The notes under the pieces are model-generated. The model ran no database searches. It saw nothing but the letters and a program-made list of their open reading frames with translations, and was not told where the DNA came from. Made by a program: the position numbers and the translations under genes. Shown here piece by piece: positions 1-7,435 of a stretch of DNA of 42,452 nucleotides (position 1 is the first letter of the stretch; each line of letters starts with the position of its first letter). Origin of the DNA: Pseudomonadota bacterium (GTDB taxonomy: Bacteria > Pseudomonadota > Alphaproteobacteria > Sphingomonadales > Sphingomonadaceae); the NCBI GenBank assembly GCA_018240895.1, contig JAFEEX010000016.1, positions 1-42,452 of the forward strand, given 5' to 3'.

Positions 1-46
1 CGCATGATTCACCCGCTGCCACGGCTCCGCCCAGCGGGATCATGCG
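1..46. other. Hairpin at the left edge
   Basis: Arms CGCATGAT (1-8) and ATCATGCG (39-46) are perfect inverted repeats, with inner arms CCCGCT (12-17) and AGCGGG (33-38). Together they make a two-part stem of 14 pairs with a 3-nt bulge. No T-tract follows on either strand, so this is terminator-like only in shape. It could be the 3' end of a gene lying left of the window. Confidence 0.35.
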
Positions 47-81
47 CCGGCGTGATCGCGTTCATGAAATATCGTTAAGCA

Positions 82-169
82 GGAGAAATCCCAAAATTAG
101 TGCATTCCGTTATGGCGAGAGTCTGCTACGATCCGCGTCCGCGAGAATGAACGGATTTTGGGATTCTCC
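82..169. repeat. Long-arm inverted repeat upstream of the EAL gene
   Basis: GGAGAAATCCCAAAAT (82-97) and ATTTTGGGATTCTCC (155-169) are inverted copies, 15 of 16 positions with one base missing, separated by 57 bases. The right arm ends 36 bases before the EAL start. It could form a large leader hairpin, mark the ends of a lost small element, or serve as paired operator half sites. Confidence 0.55.
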
Positions 170-205
170 GCTTGACCGCCGCTCCCCCCGGCGACCAGGA
201 GGTGC

Positions 206-1396
206 ATGGAGCCGACGACTGCCACGGACCGCGCCGATCCATCGCTGACCCCGGGTGTGCCCGTCGTGGCCCCCTCGCTGCTGCTCGTCTGCTCTGATCC
301 CGGCTGGTCGCAGGCCGTACACGGCGCCGCCAGCGCGGGCACCGTCCAGGACTGCGACGCCCGCGCCGCCCTGGTGCGCCTCGCCCGGACCGTGCCGTCG
401 TACTCGCACCTGCTGCTGCAGGACCGTTGTGACGACGGCCTGTTCGATGCCCTGTTCCAATTGTCGTCCGAGGCTGCCGGTTCCGAGACCGAAATGCTCT
501 TGCTGGGAGGGAGCGATGTACGGCAGCGTCCGTTGAACGTGATCCGGATCGCCGACAGCAGGTCGGTGCAAGAGGCACTCATGGTGGGTCCACGACAACG
601 CGGCGCCCCTGGCGTCGAGCTGAATCTGGCCGAACTGCGCGACGCTCTGGATCGCGGTATGATCAGCGCGCGCTACCAGCCGATCGTGCGGATCACCGAT
701 CGCCAGCCCGTCGCGCTGGAAGTGCTGGCGCGTCTCGACCATCCCGTCCAGGGCACCGTCCTGCCCGACCGTTTCATTCCCCAGATCGAGGATGGCGGGC
801 TGGCCGCGCGCCTGACCGAGATCGTGGTCGCCCGGGCCTTCGCCGACATCGTCAGCGCCGGGCTGACCCGGCACGGGCTGCTGATCACCGTCAATTTCCC
901 GCTGGACGTGCTGCTGAAGACCGAGGCGATCAAGCGCCTGGACACGCAGCGCACCGCGGCGGGCATACCGGCCAGCATGATCGTCGTGGAACTGACCGAA
1001 AGCATCCCGGTCAAGGATTTCGACGCGCTGCGGACTGTGCTGGAACGGATACGCGCGCGCGGCTACCGGGTCGCCATCGATGATGTCGGACCCGCCGTCC
1101 CTGCCCTGTCGGAACTGCTGGAACTGCCGTTCACCAGCCTGAAGCTGGACAAGGACCTGGTGGTCCGCTCCGCCGATGAGCCGGCGATCCTGGATTTCCT
1201 GCGCGACACGACCATGCGCGCCCATGCCAAGGGGATGCAGGTGGTCGCGGAAGGCGTCGAAACCGTCGAGACCTGGGACCGCATGGACAGCATCGGCGTC
1301 GACGGGGCACAGGGCTATCTGGTGGCCCGTCCGCTGCCGGCGGCGGCGGTCGATGTCTGGCTGGATGCCTGGCGGGCCTCGCCGACCTTCGAGTGA
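206..1396 (+). CDS. EAL-domain protein, probable c-di-GMP phosphodiesterase with degenerate N-terminal domain
   Basis: 396 aa. Residues 139-390 are an EAL domain, the family that hydrolyses c-di-GMP to pGpG. The signature is EVL (E172) in place of EAL. The other metal and substrate positions look kept: N230, E262 in ELTES, D292-D293, K313/K316, AEGVET with E349, and Q369 in QGY. Loop 6, normally DDFGTG, is DDVGPA here, so activity may be reduced or lost. Residues 24-125 look like a degenerate receiver-type alpha/beta domain without a clear phospho-acceptor setting; this is inference. The ATG at 206 follows AGGAGG (197-202) with a short spacer. The stop codon lies inside the first unit of a 14-bp tandem repeat. 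The gene stands alone, convergent with DUF1150. Its codon use matches def rather than the genes after 3.5 kb. Confidence 0.85.
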   Translation: MEPTTATDRADPSLTPGVPVVAPSLLLVCSDPGWSQAVHGAASAGTVQDCDARAALVRLARTVPSYSHLLLQDRCDDGLFDALFQLSSEAAGSETEMLLLGGSDVRQRPLNVIRIADSRSVQEALMVGPRQRGAPGVELNLAELRDALDRGMISARYQPIVRITDRQPVALEVLARLDHPVQGTVLPDRFIPQIEDGGLAARLTEIVVARAFADIVSAGLTRHGLLITVNFPLDVLLKTEAIKRLDTQRTAAGIPASMIVVELTESIPVKDFDALRTVLERIRARGYRVAIDDVGPAVPALSELLELPFTSLKLDKDLVVRSADEPAILDFLRDTTMRAHAKGMQVVAEGVETVETWDRMDSIGVDGAQGYLVARPLPAAAVDVWLDAWRASPTFE

Positions 1397-1460
1397 TCGC
1401 GGCCGAGTGATCGCGGCCGAGTGATCGCGGCCGAGTGATCGCGGCCGAGTGATCGCGGCG
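1391..1460. repeat. 14-bp tandem repeat, five copies
   Basis: Unit GAGTGATCGCGGCC repeats head to tail from 1391, 1405, 1419, 1433 and 1447; only the last base of the fifth copy differs. The first unit supplies the TGA stop of the EAL gene. The near-perfect identity suggests recent slippage, and copy number may vary between strains. Confidence 0.9.
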
Positions 1461-1477
1461 CCCGTCGCGGGCGCCGC
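1455..1477. terminator. Strong hairpin between convergent genes, terminator-like
   Basis: GCGGCGCCCG (1455-1464), loop TCG, CGGGCGCCGC (1468-1477): a perfect 10-bp G+C stem between the convergent EAL and DUF1150 genes. It lacks a T-run on both sides, so it would be a non-canonical or bidirectional terminator. The left arm overlaps the end of the 14-bp repeat. Confidence 0.5.
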
Positions 1478-1505
1478 TGCCGTCAGTCACCCATCCGGCA
1501 AATGG

Positions 1506-1760
1506 TCAGTGTACCGAAACCGGGTACATCTCGTGCTGCAGGATGGCGGCGATGGCGATCTCGCGATCCTGCGCCATGGCCATCGGCGTGCCGTCGGCGG
1601 CATGGATGGCGAAGCCGTGCGCACCGTTCATCTCCACCGGCTTGACATAGGCGATCTGGGACACGCCCAGCTTGGCGAGCTGCTCGACCGTCAGGCTGCG
1701 GACATTCACCGCGATGGCGGGTGCTTCGGAAATGTTGTTCTCATGATTGGTCATGGTCAT
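1506..1760 (-). CDS. DUF1150 family protein
   Basis: 84 aa, the usual size for this short alphaproteobacterial family of unknown function. It is commonly encoded next to a small heat-shock protein, as here, where it lies 95 bases downstream of hsp20 in the same direction. The pattern VRSLTVEQLAKLG...IAYVKPV...HAADGTPMA...A is visible, with a C-terminal helix ending in YPVSVH. No signal peptide or membrane segment is present. The start at 1760 has GGGGAG just upstream on the minus strand; an in-frame ATG two codons on (1754) is an alternative. Co-expression with Hsp20 under heat stress is inferred from position. Confidence 0.8.
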   Translation of the reverse strand: MTMTNHENNISEAPAIAVNVRSLTVEQLAKLGVSQIAYVKPVEMNGAHGFAIHAADGTPMAMAQDREIAIAAILQHEMYPVSVH

Positions 1761-1855
1761 ACTCCCCGTCCTGGTCGACGGCCCTGCTCAGGCACCGCGA
1801 CTGTTGGCTGGATCGGCGGGACCCCTCGGCGCCCGCCATGCGTTGGAAAATGTCT

Positions 1856-2332
1856 TCACGCGTCGTCGCCGTCGACGACCCTGGGCCCTGTCTGCATCGG
1901 CGTGCGCTGCGCGAGGCCGTTGGCCGGGCGGCTGATCGGGATCGACCGCACGCGGGGTTCGGGCTGCGGGCGGGCCAGGTCGATGTGCAGCAGCCCGCTG
2001 TCGAGCCAGGCGCCCTTCACCTCGATCCCCTCGGCCAGCACGAAGGCGCGCTGGAACTGGCGTGCCGCGATGCCGCGATGCAGGAAGATCCGGCCCTGGG
2101 TATCATCGGTCTGCCGGCCGCGGATCACCAGCTGGTTGTCCTCCTGCGTGATCTGCAGGTCGTCCATTGTGAAGCCGGCGACGGCCAGGGTGATGCGCAG
2201 CCCGGTCGGGCTGATCTGCTCGATATTATAAGGTGGATAGCCGTCGGACGATGTCTTCGAGGCGCGTTCGAGCATCTGTTCGAGATGGTCGAAGCCGAGA
2301 AACAGTGGCGATGTGAACATGCGGGCGGACAT
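1856..2332 (-). CDS. Small heat-shock protein, Hsp20/IbpA type
   Basis: 158 aa. ATP-independent holdase chaperone that binds unfolding proteins in the cytoplasm. The alpha-crystallin domain spans about residues 35-120, with GLRITLAVAGF near the start and the conserved GLLHIDL strand near its end. The C-terminal I-x-I anchor is IPI (131-133). The N-terminus, FDHLEQMLERASK...YPPYNIE, is typical of the bacterial class A (IbpA-like) group. The reading frame is open further upstream, but the start at 2332 is chosen because AGGAGG lies just ahead and the domain arrangement fits. Hsp20 is followed by DUF1150 and is divergent from def. A possible heat-shock promoter lies at 2391-2421. Confidence 0.92.
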   Translation of the reverse strand: MSARMFTSPLFLGFDHLEQMLERASKTSSDGYPPYNIEQISPTGLRITLAVAGFTMDDLQITQEDNQLVIRGRQTDDTQGRIFLHRGIAARQFQRAFVLAEGIEVKGAWLDSGLLHIDLARPQPEPRVRSIPISRPANGLAQRTPMQTGPRVVDGDDA

Positions 2333-2390
2333 GGCCCCCTCCTGAGAGCGAAGCGTTTCCGGGACCCGTGGCGGCATCCCGGACGAAACA

Positions 2391-2421
2391 ACATCTTGGC
2401 ACCACGGGTCCGGCTTGCAAG
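2391..2421 (-). promoter_or_regulatory. Candidate sigma-32 promoter of hsp20 with inverted repeat
   Basis: Reading the minus strand, CTTGCAA (2421-2415) is followed after 15 bases by CCAAGATGT (2399-2391), resembling the sigma-32 pattern CTTGAAA / CCCCATnT. An inverted repeat, GACCCGTGG / CCACGGGTC (plus-strand arms 2363-2371 and 2402-2410), brackets the -10, with one arm between the boxes and the other downstream of the expected start. This could be an operator. Pattern match by eye only. Confidence 0.4.
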
Positions 2422-2499
2422 GGCCGGCATGCGCCGGCGGGACGAAACAAAGATGGCGCATCCGTTGATCCGGCGGCACCGGACCGCTACATCCGGGCC

Positions 2500-3069
2500 A
2501 TGTCCGATATCGCCCCCCCGGCCAGCGTGCCGGCCAACGTGATCGAAACGCTGCCGATCGTGATCGCCCCCAGCCCGATCCTGAAGGCGCATGCCCGCGC
2601 CGTCGGGTCGGCCGACCAGGATGCCGTCCGCGCCCTGATCCCCCGCATGTTCGAAACGATGTACAAGGCCCCCGGCATCGGGCTGGCCGCGCCGCAGGTC
2701 GCGTCCGGGCTGCGGGTGATCGTGATCGACCTGCAACCCAAGGACCAGCGCGCGCCCTACGCGCTGATCAACCCCGAGGTGGTCGCGCTCAGCACCGACC
2801 TCGCCACCCGCGAGGAGGGGTGCCTGTCGCTGCCCAACCAATACGCCGACGTCACCCGCCCCGCCCGCGTCAAGGTCCGCTACCTGGACCAGACCGGCGC
2901 TCGTCTGGAAATCGAGGCCGAGGGGCTGATGTCGGCCTGCCTGCAGCACGAGATCGACCATCTGGACGGCATCCTGTTCGTGGACCACATCTCGGCGCTG
3001 AAGCGGAACATGCTGATGCGCCGGCTGGCCAAGGAGCAGAAGCTCAAGAAGCCGGACGCGCGCCGCTGA
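2500..3069 (+). CDS. def: Peptide deformylase
   Basis: 189 aa. Removes the N-formyl group from nascent proteins; metal-dependent. All three family motifs are present: GIGLAAPQ (59-66), EGCLS (106-110, metal ligand C108) and HEIDH (H150 and H154 metal ligands, E151 catalytic). Start at 2500 (MSDIAPP) gives the usual length; the frame is open upstream to 2368, but that part would run into the hsp20 promoter region. No clear Shine-Dalgarno is seen. def is followed 8 bases later by fmt, the classic def-fmt pair. The sequence lacks the acidic/His-rich insertion I recall in many sphingomonad Def proteins and looks closer to Acetobacteraceae Def (recollection, not a search). Confidence 0.95.
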   Translation: MSDIAPPASVPANVIETLPIVIAPSPILKAHARAVGSADQDAVRALIPRMFETMYKAPGIGLAAPQVASGLRVIVIDLQPKDQRAPYALINPEVVALSTDLATREEGCLSLPNQYADVTRPARVKVRYLDQTGARLEIEAEGLMSACLQHEIDHLDGILFVDHISALKRNMLMRRLAKEQKLKKPDARR

Positions 3070-3077
3070 CCGCGCCG

Positions 3078-3986
3078 ATGCGCCTGGCGTTCATGGGCAG
3101 CCCGGATTTCGCGGTTCCGGCGCTGCACGCGCTGCGGCTGGCCGGCCACGACATCGTGGCGGTGTATTGCCAGCAACCCCGTCCGGCCGGGCGCGGACAG
3201 GCGGTGCGGCGCTGCCCGGTCCATGTCGCCGCCGACGCCATGGGGATCGCAGTGCGCACGCCGTCGCGGCTGCGCGGCGATGCCGCGGCACAGGCGGCGT
3301 TCGCCGCGCTGGACCTGGATGCGGCCGTCGTGGCGGCGTATGGGCTGATCCTGCCGCAGGCGATGCTGGACGCGCCGCGGCGCGGCTGCCTGAACATCCA
3401 TGCCAGCCTGCTGCCGCGCTGGCGCGGGGCGGCACCGATCCAGCGGGCGATTCTGGCGGGCGATGCGGTGACGGGGGTGACGATCATGCGGATGGAAGCC
3501 GGGCTCGATACCGGACCGATGCTCGCCGCTGCGCCCACACCGACCGGCGACAAGACCGCGGGTGAGCTGACGGCTGAACTGGCCGAAATCGGTGCCCGGT
3601 TGATGGTGGAAGTGCTGGCCGATCTGCCCGCGCGCCATGCCCAGCCGCAGCCGGAACTTGGCGTTACCTATGCCAGGAAGATCGACAAGGCCGAAAGCCG
3701 GATCGATTTCTCCGGTCCCGCTGAACAGGTCGAACGCCAGGTTCGGGCCTTTGCGCCGGCGCCGGGGGCGTGGTTTGAACTGGATGGTGAGCGTTACCGG
3801 GTGCTCAAGGCCGAATTGATTGACCGCCAGGGAGCGGCGGGGACCACGCTGGACGACCGGCTGACCGTGGGATGCGGACAGGGCGCGATCCGCCCGGCAC
3901 TGATCCAGCGCGCGGGGCGTCCGGTGATGAGCGTGGATGACCTGCTGCGCGGGCGAGTGGTGCCGGCGGGCAGTCACCTTGGCTAA
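3078..3986 (+). CDS. fmt: Methionyl-tRNA formyltransferase (possible hybrid gene)
   Basis: 302 aa. Transfers formyl from 10-formyl-THF to Met-tRNAfMet. Formyltransferase domain about 1-200 with the catalytic set N106, H108 and D144 in [17 protein letters not shown] and GLDTGP; C-terminal OB-like domain with [10 protein letters not shown]...[15 protein letters not shown]. It starts 8 bases after def, so the two are probably co-transcribed. The first ~430 bases share codon style with def and the EAL gene. After D144 the DNA changes to the style of truA and everything to the right. The frame is intact across the change, so the product should be functional, but the gene may be a join of two lineages. 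Confidence 0.93.
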   Translation: MRLAFMGSPDFAVPALHALRLAGHDIVAVYCQQPRPAGRGQAVRRCPVHVAADAMGIAVRTPSRLRGDAAAQAAFAALDLDAAVVAAYGLILPQAMLDAPRRGCLNIHASLLPRWRGAAPIQRAILAGDAVTGVTIMRMEAGLDTGPMLAAAPTPTGDKTAGELTAELAEIGARLMVEVLADLPARHAQPQPELGVTYARKIDKAESRIDFSGPAEQVERQVRAFAPAPGAWFELDGERYRVLKAELIDRQGAAGTTLDDRLTVGCGQGAIRPALIQRAGRPVMSVDDLLRGRVVPAGSHLG

Positions 3987-4004
3987 CCCCGATCCAATTC
4001 CCGT

Positions 4005-4024
4005 AACCCCGGATCAAGTCCGGG
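4005..4024. repeat. Short intergenic palindrome of a common alphaproteobacterial type
   Basis: ACCCCGGATCAAGTCCGGGT lies between fmt and truA. Arms ACCC(C)GGA and TCCGGGT pair around TCAAG. From memory, near-identical motifs recur between genes in many sphingomonads and rhizobia, so this is probably one copy of a dispersed element. It is the first clearly sphingomonad-flavoured intergenic sequence met from the left. Confidence 0.5.
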
Positions 4025-4049
4025 TGACAGGGAAATATGAAAAAGCACT

Positions 4050-4796
4050 ATGACCCGCTTCGCCCTCACCCTTGAATTTGACGGCACACCGTTCTTCGGC
4101 CTGCAGCGCCAGGCCCATGGGCCAAGCGTGCAGCGGGCGGTGGAGGAGGCTGTGGCGCGGGTGACGGGTGAGGCGGTAACGCTTCACGCTGCCGGGCGCA
4201 CCGATGCCGGGGTCCATGCCCTGGCCATGCCCGCCCATGTCGATGTGGCCAAGCCCATCGCGCCATTTCGGCTGATGGAAGCGCTCAACTTTCATCTGCG
4301 TCCAGCCCCCATCGCGGTGACCGCCTGCGTGGAAAAGCCCGGGGACTGGCACGCGCGCTTTTCCTGCGTGGGGCGGTCATACCTTTACCGGGTCGCCAAT
4401 CGCCGCGCGCCGCTGACGCTTGAGGCCAATCGCGCCTGGCAAGTGCCGCAGCCGCTTGATGCCGCGGCGATGCACCGCGCGGCGCGGGCGCTGGTCGGAC
4501 AGCACGATTTCACCACCTTCCGCTCGGTCCATTGCCAGGCGCAAAGCCCGGTAAAAACGCTTGACCGGCTGGACGTTGAACGTGTGAACGACGAGGTACG
4601 GATTCACACCGCGGCGCGGTCATTCCTGCATCATCAGGTCCGTTCGATGGTTGGCTGCCTGGCGCTGGTCGGCATGGGCCGCTGGCAAGAGGAACAGGTG
4701 GCAGAGGCGCTGGCCGCGCGGGACCGGCAGGCATTGGGCCTCAACGCACCCAGCCAGGGGCTTTATTTTGTTCAGGCGCTTTACCCGGATGAATGA
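4050..4796 (+). CDS. truA: tRNA pseudouridine(38-40) synthase
   Basis: 248 aa, full length for the family. Isomerises uridines 38-40 of the tRNA anticodon arm to pseudouridine. The catalytic aspartate is D52 in the invariant GRTDAGVHA motif. [10 protein letters not shown], the QHDFTTFRS stretch and [11 protein letters not shown] are further family signatures. It lies 63 bases after fmt, matching the widespread fmt-truA order. An earlier ATG (4037) is out of frame. The downstream oxidoreductase starts about 40 bases later and could be on the same transcript. Confidence 0.95.
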   Translation: MTRFALTLEFDGTPFFGLQRQAHGPSVQRAVEEAVARVTGEAVTLHAAGRTDAGVHALAMPAHVDVAKPIAPFRLMEALNFHLRPAPIAVTACVEKPGDWHARFSCVGRSYLYRVANRRAPLTLEANRAWQVPQPLDAAAMHRAARALVGQHDFTTFRSVHCQAQSPVKTLDRLDVERVNDEVRIHTAARSFLHHQVRSMVGCLALVGMGRWQEEQVAEALAARDRQALGLNAPSQGLYFVQALYPDE

Positions 4797-4838
4797 GGCC
4801 TTAGGTTGCATTCTGAAACAGGATTCGGGAGAATGACC

Positions 4839-5945
4839 ATGACCTTCACCGGCAAACAGCTTACCACCCAGCTTGACGCAGACGGCACGCTGACCGTTCA
4901 GCTTAACGACAAGACCTGGGAAGACCCCAAACCCGGTCAGGTATTGATCAAGGTTGAGGCGAGCCCGATCAATCCATCTGACCTGGGCCTGCTGTTTGCC
5001 AGCGCCGATACGGACAATGCGGCCTATTCCCCCGGCAAGGTGGTGGCAAAGATGCCCGACAACGCCACCCGGGCGATGAAGGCGCGGCACGGCCTGGCCA
5101 TGCCGGCCGGGAACGAGGCGGCCGGCACCGTGATTGCTGCCGGCGCAGGTGCGGAACACCTGCTGGGCAAACGCGTCGCCTGCGTGCCGGGCACAGCCTA
5201 TGGCAGCTATGCCATTGCCGAGGCGCAGATGGCCTTTCCGGTGCATGACGGCGTCAGCGCCGAACAGGCGGCCAGTTCCTTCGTCAACCCCATGACCGCG
5301 CTGGGCTTTACCGAAACGATGAAGCTGGAAGACTTCACGGGAATCGTCCACGCCGCCGCCGCCAGCAATCTGGGGCAGATGCTGGTGAAGATCTGCAAGG
5401 AAGACGGCATTCCGCTGGTCAACATCGTCCGCAGTGATGAGCAGGTGAAGATCCTGAAGGATCTGGGCGCCACCCATGTCCTCAACATGACCGATGCCGA
5501 TTTCATGCCCAAGCTGATCGATGCAATTGCCGAGACCAAGGCGATGATCGGGTTCGATCCGATCGGCGGCGGAACCCTGGCCGGACAGATCCTCACCGCG
5601 ATGGAAGCCGCCGCCAGCTACGGTGCGGCCTTCAGCCGCTATGGATCAAGCGAGCCGAAAAAGGTCTATATCTATGGCGCACTGGACCTTGGCCCGACGA
5701 TCCTCAACCGCGCCTTTGGCCTGACGTGGGATCTGGGCGGCTGGCTGCTCACCCCGTTCATGGTGAAGGCCGGAATGGAAACCGTCGGCCGGATGCGCGC
5801 GCGGGTGATGAAGGATCTGACCACCACCTTCGCCAGCCACTATGCGGCGCGGGTCAGCCTGGAGGAAATGCTGACGAAGGAAGCGGTGAGCGAATACAAC
5901 GCCCGGCGCACGGGGGAAAAGTATCTGGTGGTGCCGGGCGATTGA
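4839..5945 (+). CDS. Zinc-type alcohol dehydrogenase-like quinone oxidoreductase (MDR superfamily)
   Basis: 368 aa. The GroES-like N-terminal half shows PGQVLIKVEASPINPSDLGLL and GNEAAGTVIAAGAGAEHLLGKRVA. The Rossmann half has GIVHAAAASNLGQMLVKICKEDG, then DLGATHVLN. The structural-zinc cysteine cluster of true alcohol dehydrogenases is absent, so this belongs to the quinone-reductase/enoyl-reductase-like branch, probably NADPH-dependent; the substrate cannot be told. GGGAG (4827-4831) is 7 bases before ATG 4839, which therefore beats the ATG at 4833. Its end faces the end of the PEP-CTERM gene with a 12-base gap. Confidence 0.82.
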   Translation: MTFTGKQLTTQLDADGTLTVQLNDKTWEDPKPGQVLIKVEASPINPSDLGLLFASADTDNAAYSPGKVVAKMPDNATRAMKARHGLAMPAGNEAAGTVIAAGAGAEHLLGKRVACVPGTAYGSYAIAEAQMAFPVHDGVSAEQAASSFVNPMTALGFTETMKLEDFTGIVHAAAASNLGQMLVKICKEDGIPLVNIVRSDEQVKILKDLGATHVLNMTDADFMPKLIDAIAETKAMIGFDPIGGGTLAGQILTAMEAAASYGAAFSRYGSSEPKKVYIYGALDLGPTILNRAFGLTWDLGGWLLTPFMVKAGMETVGRMRARVMKDLTTTFASHYAARVSLEEMLTKEAVSEYNARRTGEKYLVVPGD

Positions 5946-5957
5946 GTCCGGTTCAGG

Positions 5958-6614
5958 TCATGCGGCGGCCAGGCGCGTTCTGCGAACGCGCGTGGCAGCG
6001 CCCACGGCAAACATCCCCAGAACCAGCGTAATCCACGTGACCGGCTCCGGCACGGCCGAGGTGACCTCGGCAAAAGCCTGAATTTCCGATACCGCGTAGT
6101 AATTGTCACCACCGGTCGCGGTGAAGCGCAGCTTGCTCGCCGTGAAAGGCCCAAGCAGGCCTGAATCGCGGGTTACCAAACCATAAGTGTAAACCGCCGG
6201 GACGGCGAAGGCGTTGTTCCAGCTCGAACCGTTCCAGTATTCCAGAAGGTAGCTGTCGTTGTCATCGGCCTGAACCACGAAGCGTTGCAAGTTATAGGCA
6301 TGGTCGAAATCGTAGGTCACCGAAACAGGTCCGGTATTCACGCTGGGATCCTGATCCCACCACAGGCTGCCGTTGTTCCACTGGGTGTTTTCGGGCATGA
6401 ACGCGCCATCGAATGAGGCGGACAGGCTGGACGGTGTGGAACCGGCGCCCCACGGCGATCCCGCGCGCAGTATGCCTGTGGTGCCGGCGATGCTGCTGCT
6501 GATAACGGCGCTAGGCATGATGTTGACCACCCCGGCCGATGCCGCCGGAATGCTCGCCGCCACAACCACAGTTGCTGTCAACGCTGCTTTGAACCATTTG
6601 GATGAAACAGGCAT
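5958..6614 (-). CDS. Secreted PEPxxWA-CTERM protein with discoidin-like domain
   Basis: 218 aa. N-terminal signal peptide (residues 1-27, cleavage after ASA). The central region has a discoidin/F5-F8-type beta-sandwich look: VSVTYDFDHAYNLQRFVVQADDND...LLEYWNGSSWNNA...LRFTATGGDNYYAVSEIQAF. The C-terminus is a sorting signal: PEPVTW (189-194), a hydrophobic helix, then RVRRTR. In this system the protein is exported, recognised by an exosortase (EpsH type) and linked to extracellular polymer; no exosortase gene is in the window. AGGAGG sits just ahead of the start. A promoter with a perfect TTGACA box is at 6696-6724. Carbohydrate or surface-polymer binding is inferred from the fold. Confidence 0.85.
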   Translation of the reverse strand: MPVSSKWFKAALTATVVVAASIPAASAGVVNIMPSAVISSSIAGTTGILRAGSPWGAGSTPSSLSASFDGAFMPENTQWNNGSLWWDQDPSVNTGPVSVTYDFDHAYNLQRFVVQADDNDSYLLEYWNGSSWNNAFAVPAVYTYGLVTRDSGLLGPFTASKLRFTATGGDNYYAVSEIQAFAEVTSAVPEPVTWITLVLGMFAVGAATRVRRTRLAAA

Positions 6615-6695
6615 GATATCCTCCTACAGAGCGAGTCATGCGACCATTGTTCTATAGAGTCGGCATAGCACCGCCGCAGCTGGACGCCGAGTCAA

Positions 6696-6724
6696 ATCAT
6701 TAAATTTTTGTTAGAAATTGTCAA
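6696..6724 (-). promoter_or_regulatory. Promoter of the PEP-CTERM gene
   Basis: On the minus strand TTGACA (6724-6719), a 17-base spacer, then AATGAT (6701-6696), about 80 bases ahead of the start codon. The surroundings are AT-rich against a G+C-rich background. A small inverted repeat, GAATTG-GAA-CAATTC (6734-6748), lies just upstream of the -35 and could bind a regulator. The rest of the 6615-6886 gap shows nothing else I can name. Confidence 0.55.
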
Positions 6725-6886
6725 ATCCGTCTCGAATTGGAACAATTCCTCTTCGCCCCATCACACTTTCCAGCCCTTCCATCTTGGGAGATGCCGATCC
6801 TGGACGCAACGAGCGGCGACAAGGCACCGGACGGGAGGAGAACTACCCGAGCTACCCAGAGAAGCGTTTCCTGCCCTCGCCCTGTT

Positions 6887-7435
6887 TCAGTCGGCCTTCA
6901 GGTCGCGGAAATAGCGGATGATTTCCAAAACCGGGCGGTCGCCCGCGTTGCGCCAGCCATGCGCGTCGGCGATGGAGTTGATCGGCTTGCCCGCCCGGCC
7001 GATGATCAGCACTTCAGGCGTGCCGGTCATCGCTTCGATCCCGAACTTGCGGATCACATCCTGGTTGCGGCCCTGCCCCTTGGTCGGACGATTCACGTCG
7101 ATGAAGGTGACGGAATAGCGATTGCCGAGATAAGCACGGAAAAAGTCCGAACTAAGCACTGCGGCCAGCGAGGTGCTGTCACTGCACCAGTCCGCGCCGA
7201 ACACCAGAATTGCCAGGCGTCCGCCAACCTTGGCCTCTGCCACTGCGCCTTCCACTTCCGCCGCGGCATTGGCATCGCTGCGGTAATAGTGAGTCAACAC
7301 CGGCGGCGGCACGTGCAGGTCAGGCGGCAATGGTGCCGGGGCAGCCTCCGGCTTGGGCGCATCCGCCGCCAGTACCGGCGCGGCACCGATTGCGGCCAGG
7401 CCCAGCACCAGCACCGCGAAGCGGCCGCGCCTCAT
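6887..7435 (-). CDS. Exported thioredoxin-like protein with CxxS site
   Basis: 182 aa. Signal peptide (1-24, cleavage after LAA), a Pro/Ala-rich linker, then a thioredoxin fold: [14 protein letters not shown], ...[20 protein letters not shown] with the cis-proline at P140. The active-site motif is W83-C84-S85-D86-S87, i.e. C-x-x-S rather than C-x-x-C. It therefore has only the attacking cysteine, as in monothiol or glutathione-linked forms. Its ATG overlaps the cobS stop (ATGA at 7432-7435), so translation is coupled to cobS. Periplasmic location is predicted; the link to CobS is by position only. Confidence 0.8.
   Translation of the reverse strand: MRRGRFAVLVLGLAAIGAAPVLAADAPKPEAAPAPLPPDLHVPPPVLTHYYRSDANAAAEVEGAVAEAKVGGRLAILVFGADWCSDSTSLAAVLSSDFFRAYLGNRYSVTFIDVNRPTKGQGRNQDVIRKFGIEAMTGTPEVLIIGRAGKPINSIADAHGWRNAGDRPVLEIIRYFRDLKAD

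Noticed and set aside
110-1225. 371-codon open frame opposite the EAL gene
   Set aside because: Antisense shadow with no recognisable domain; the EAL domain on the plus strand carries all motifs.
2880-3977. 365-codon frame opposite def/fmt, with similar long frames at 30948-31976 and 38900-39922
   Set aside because: Antisense of def/fmt, uvrC and the prolyl oligopeptidase; composition is that of reverse-complement reading.
6708-6921. Two or three small plus-strand frames in the gap beside the PEP-CTERM gene
   Set aside because: No ribosome site, no conserved look, and they run into the antisense of the thioredoxin-like gene; the area holds the PEP-CTERM promoter instead.
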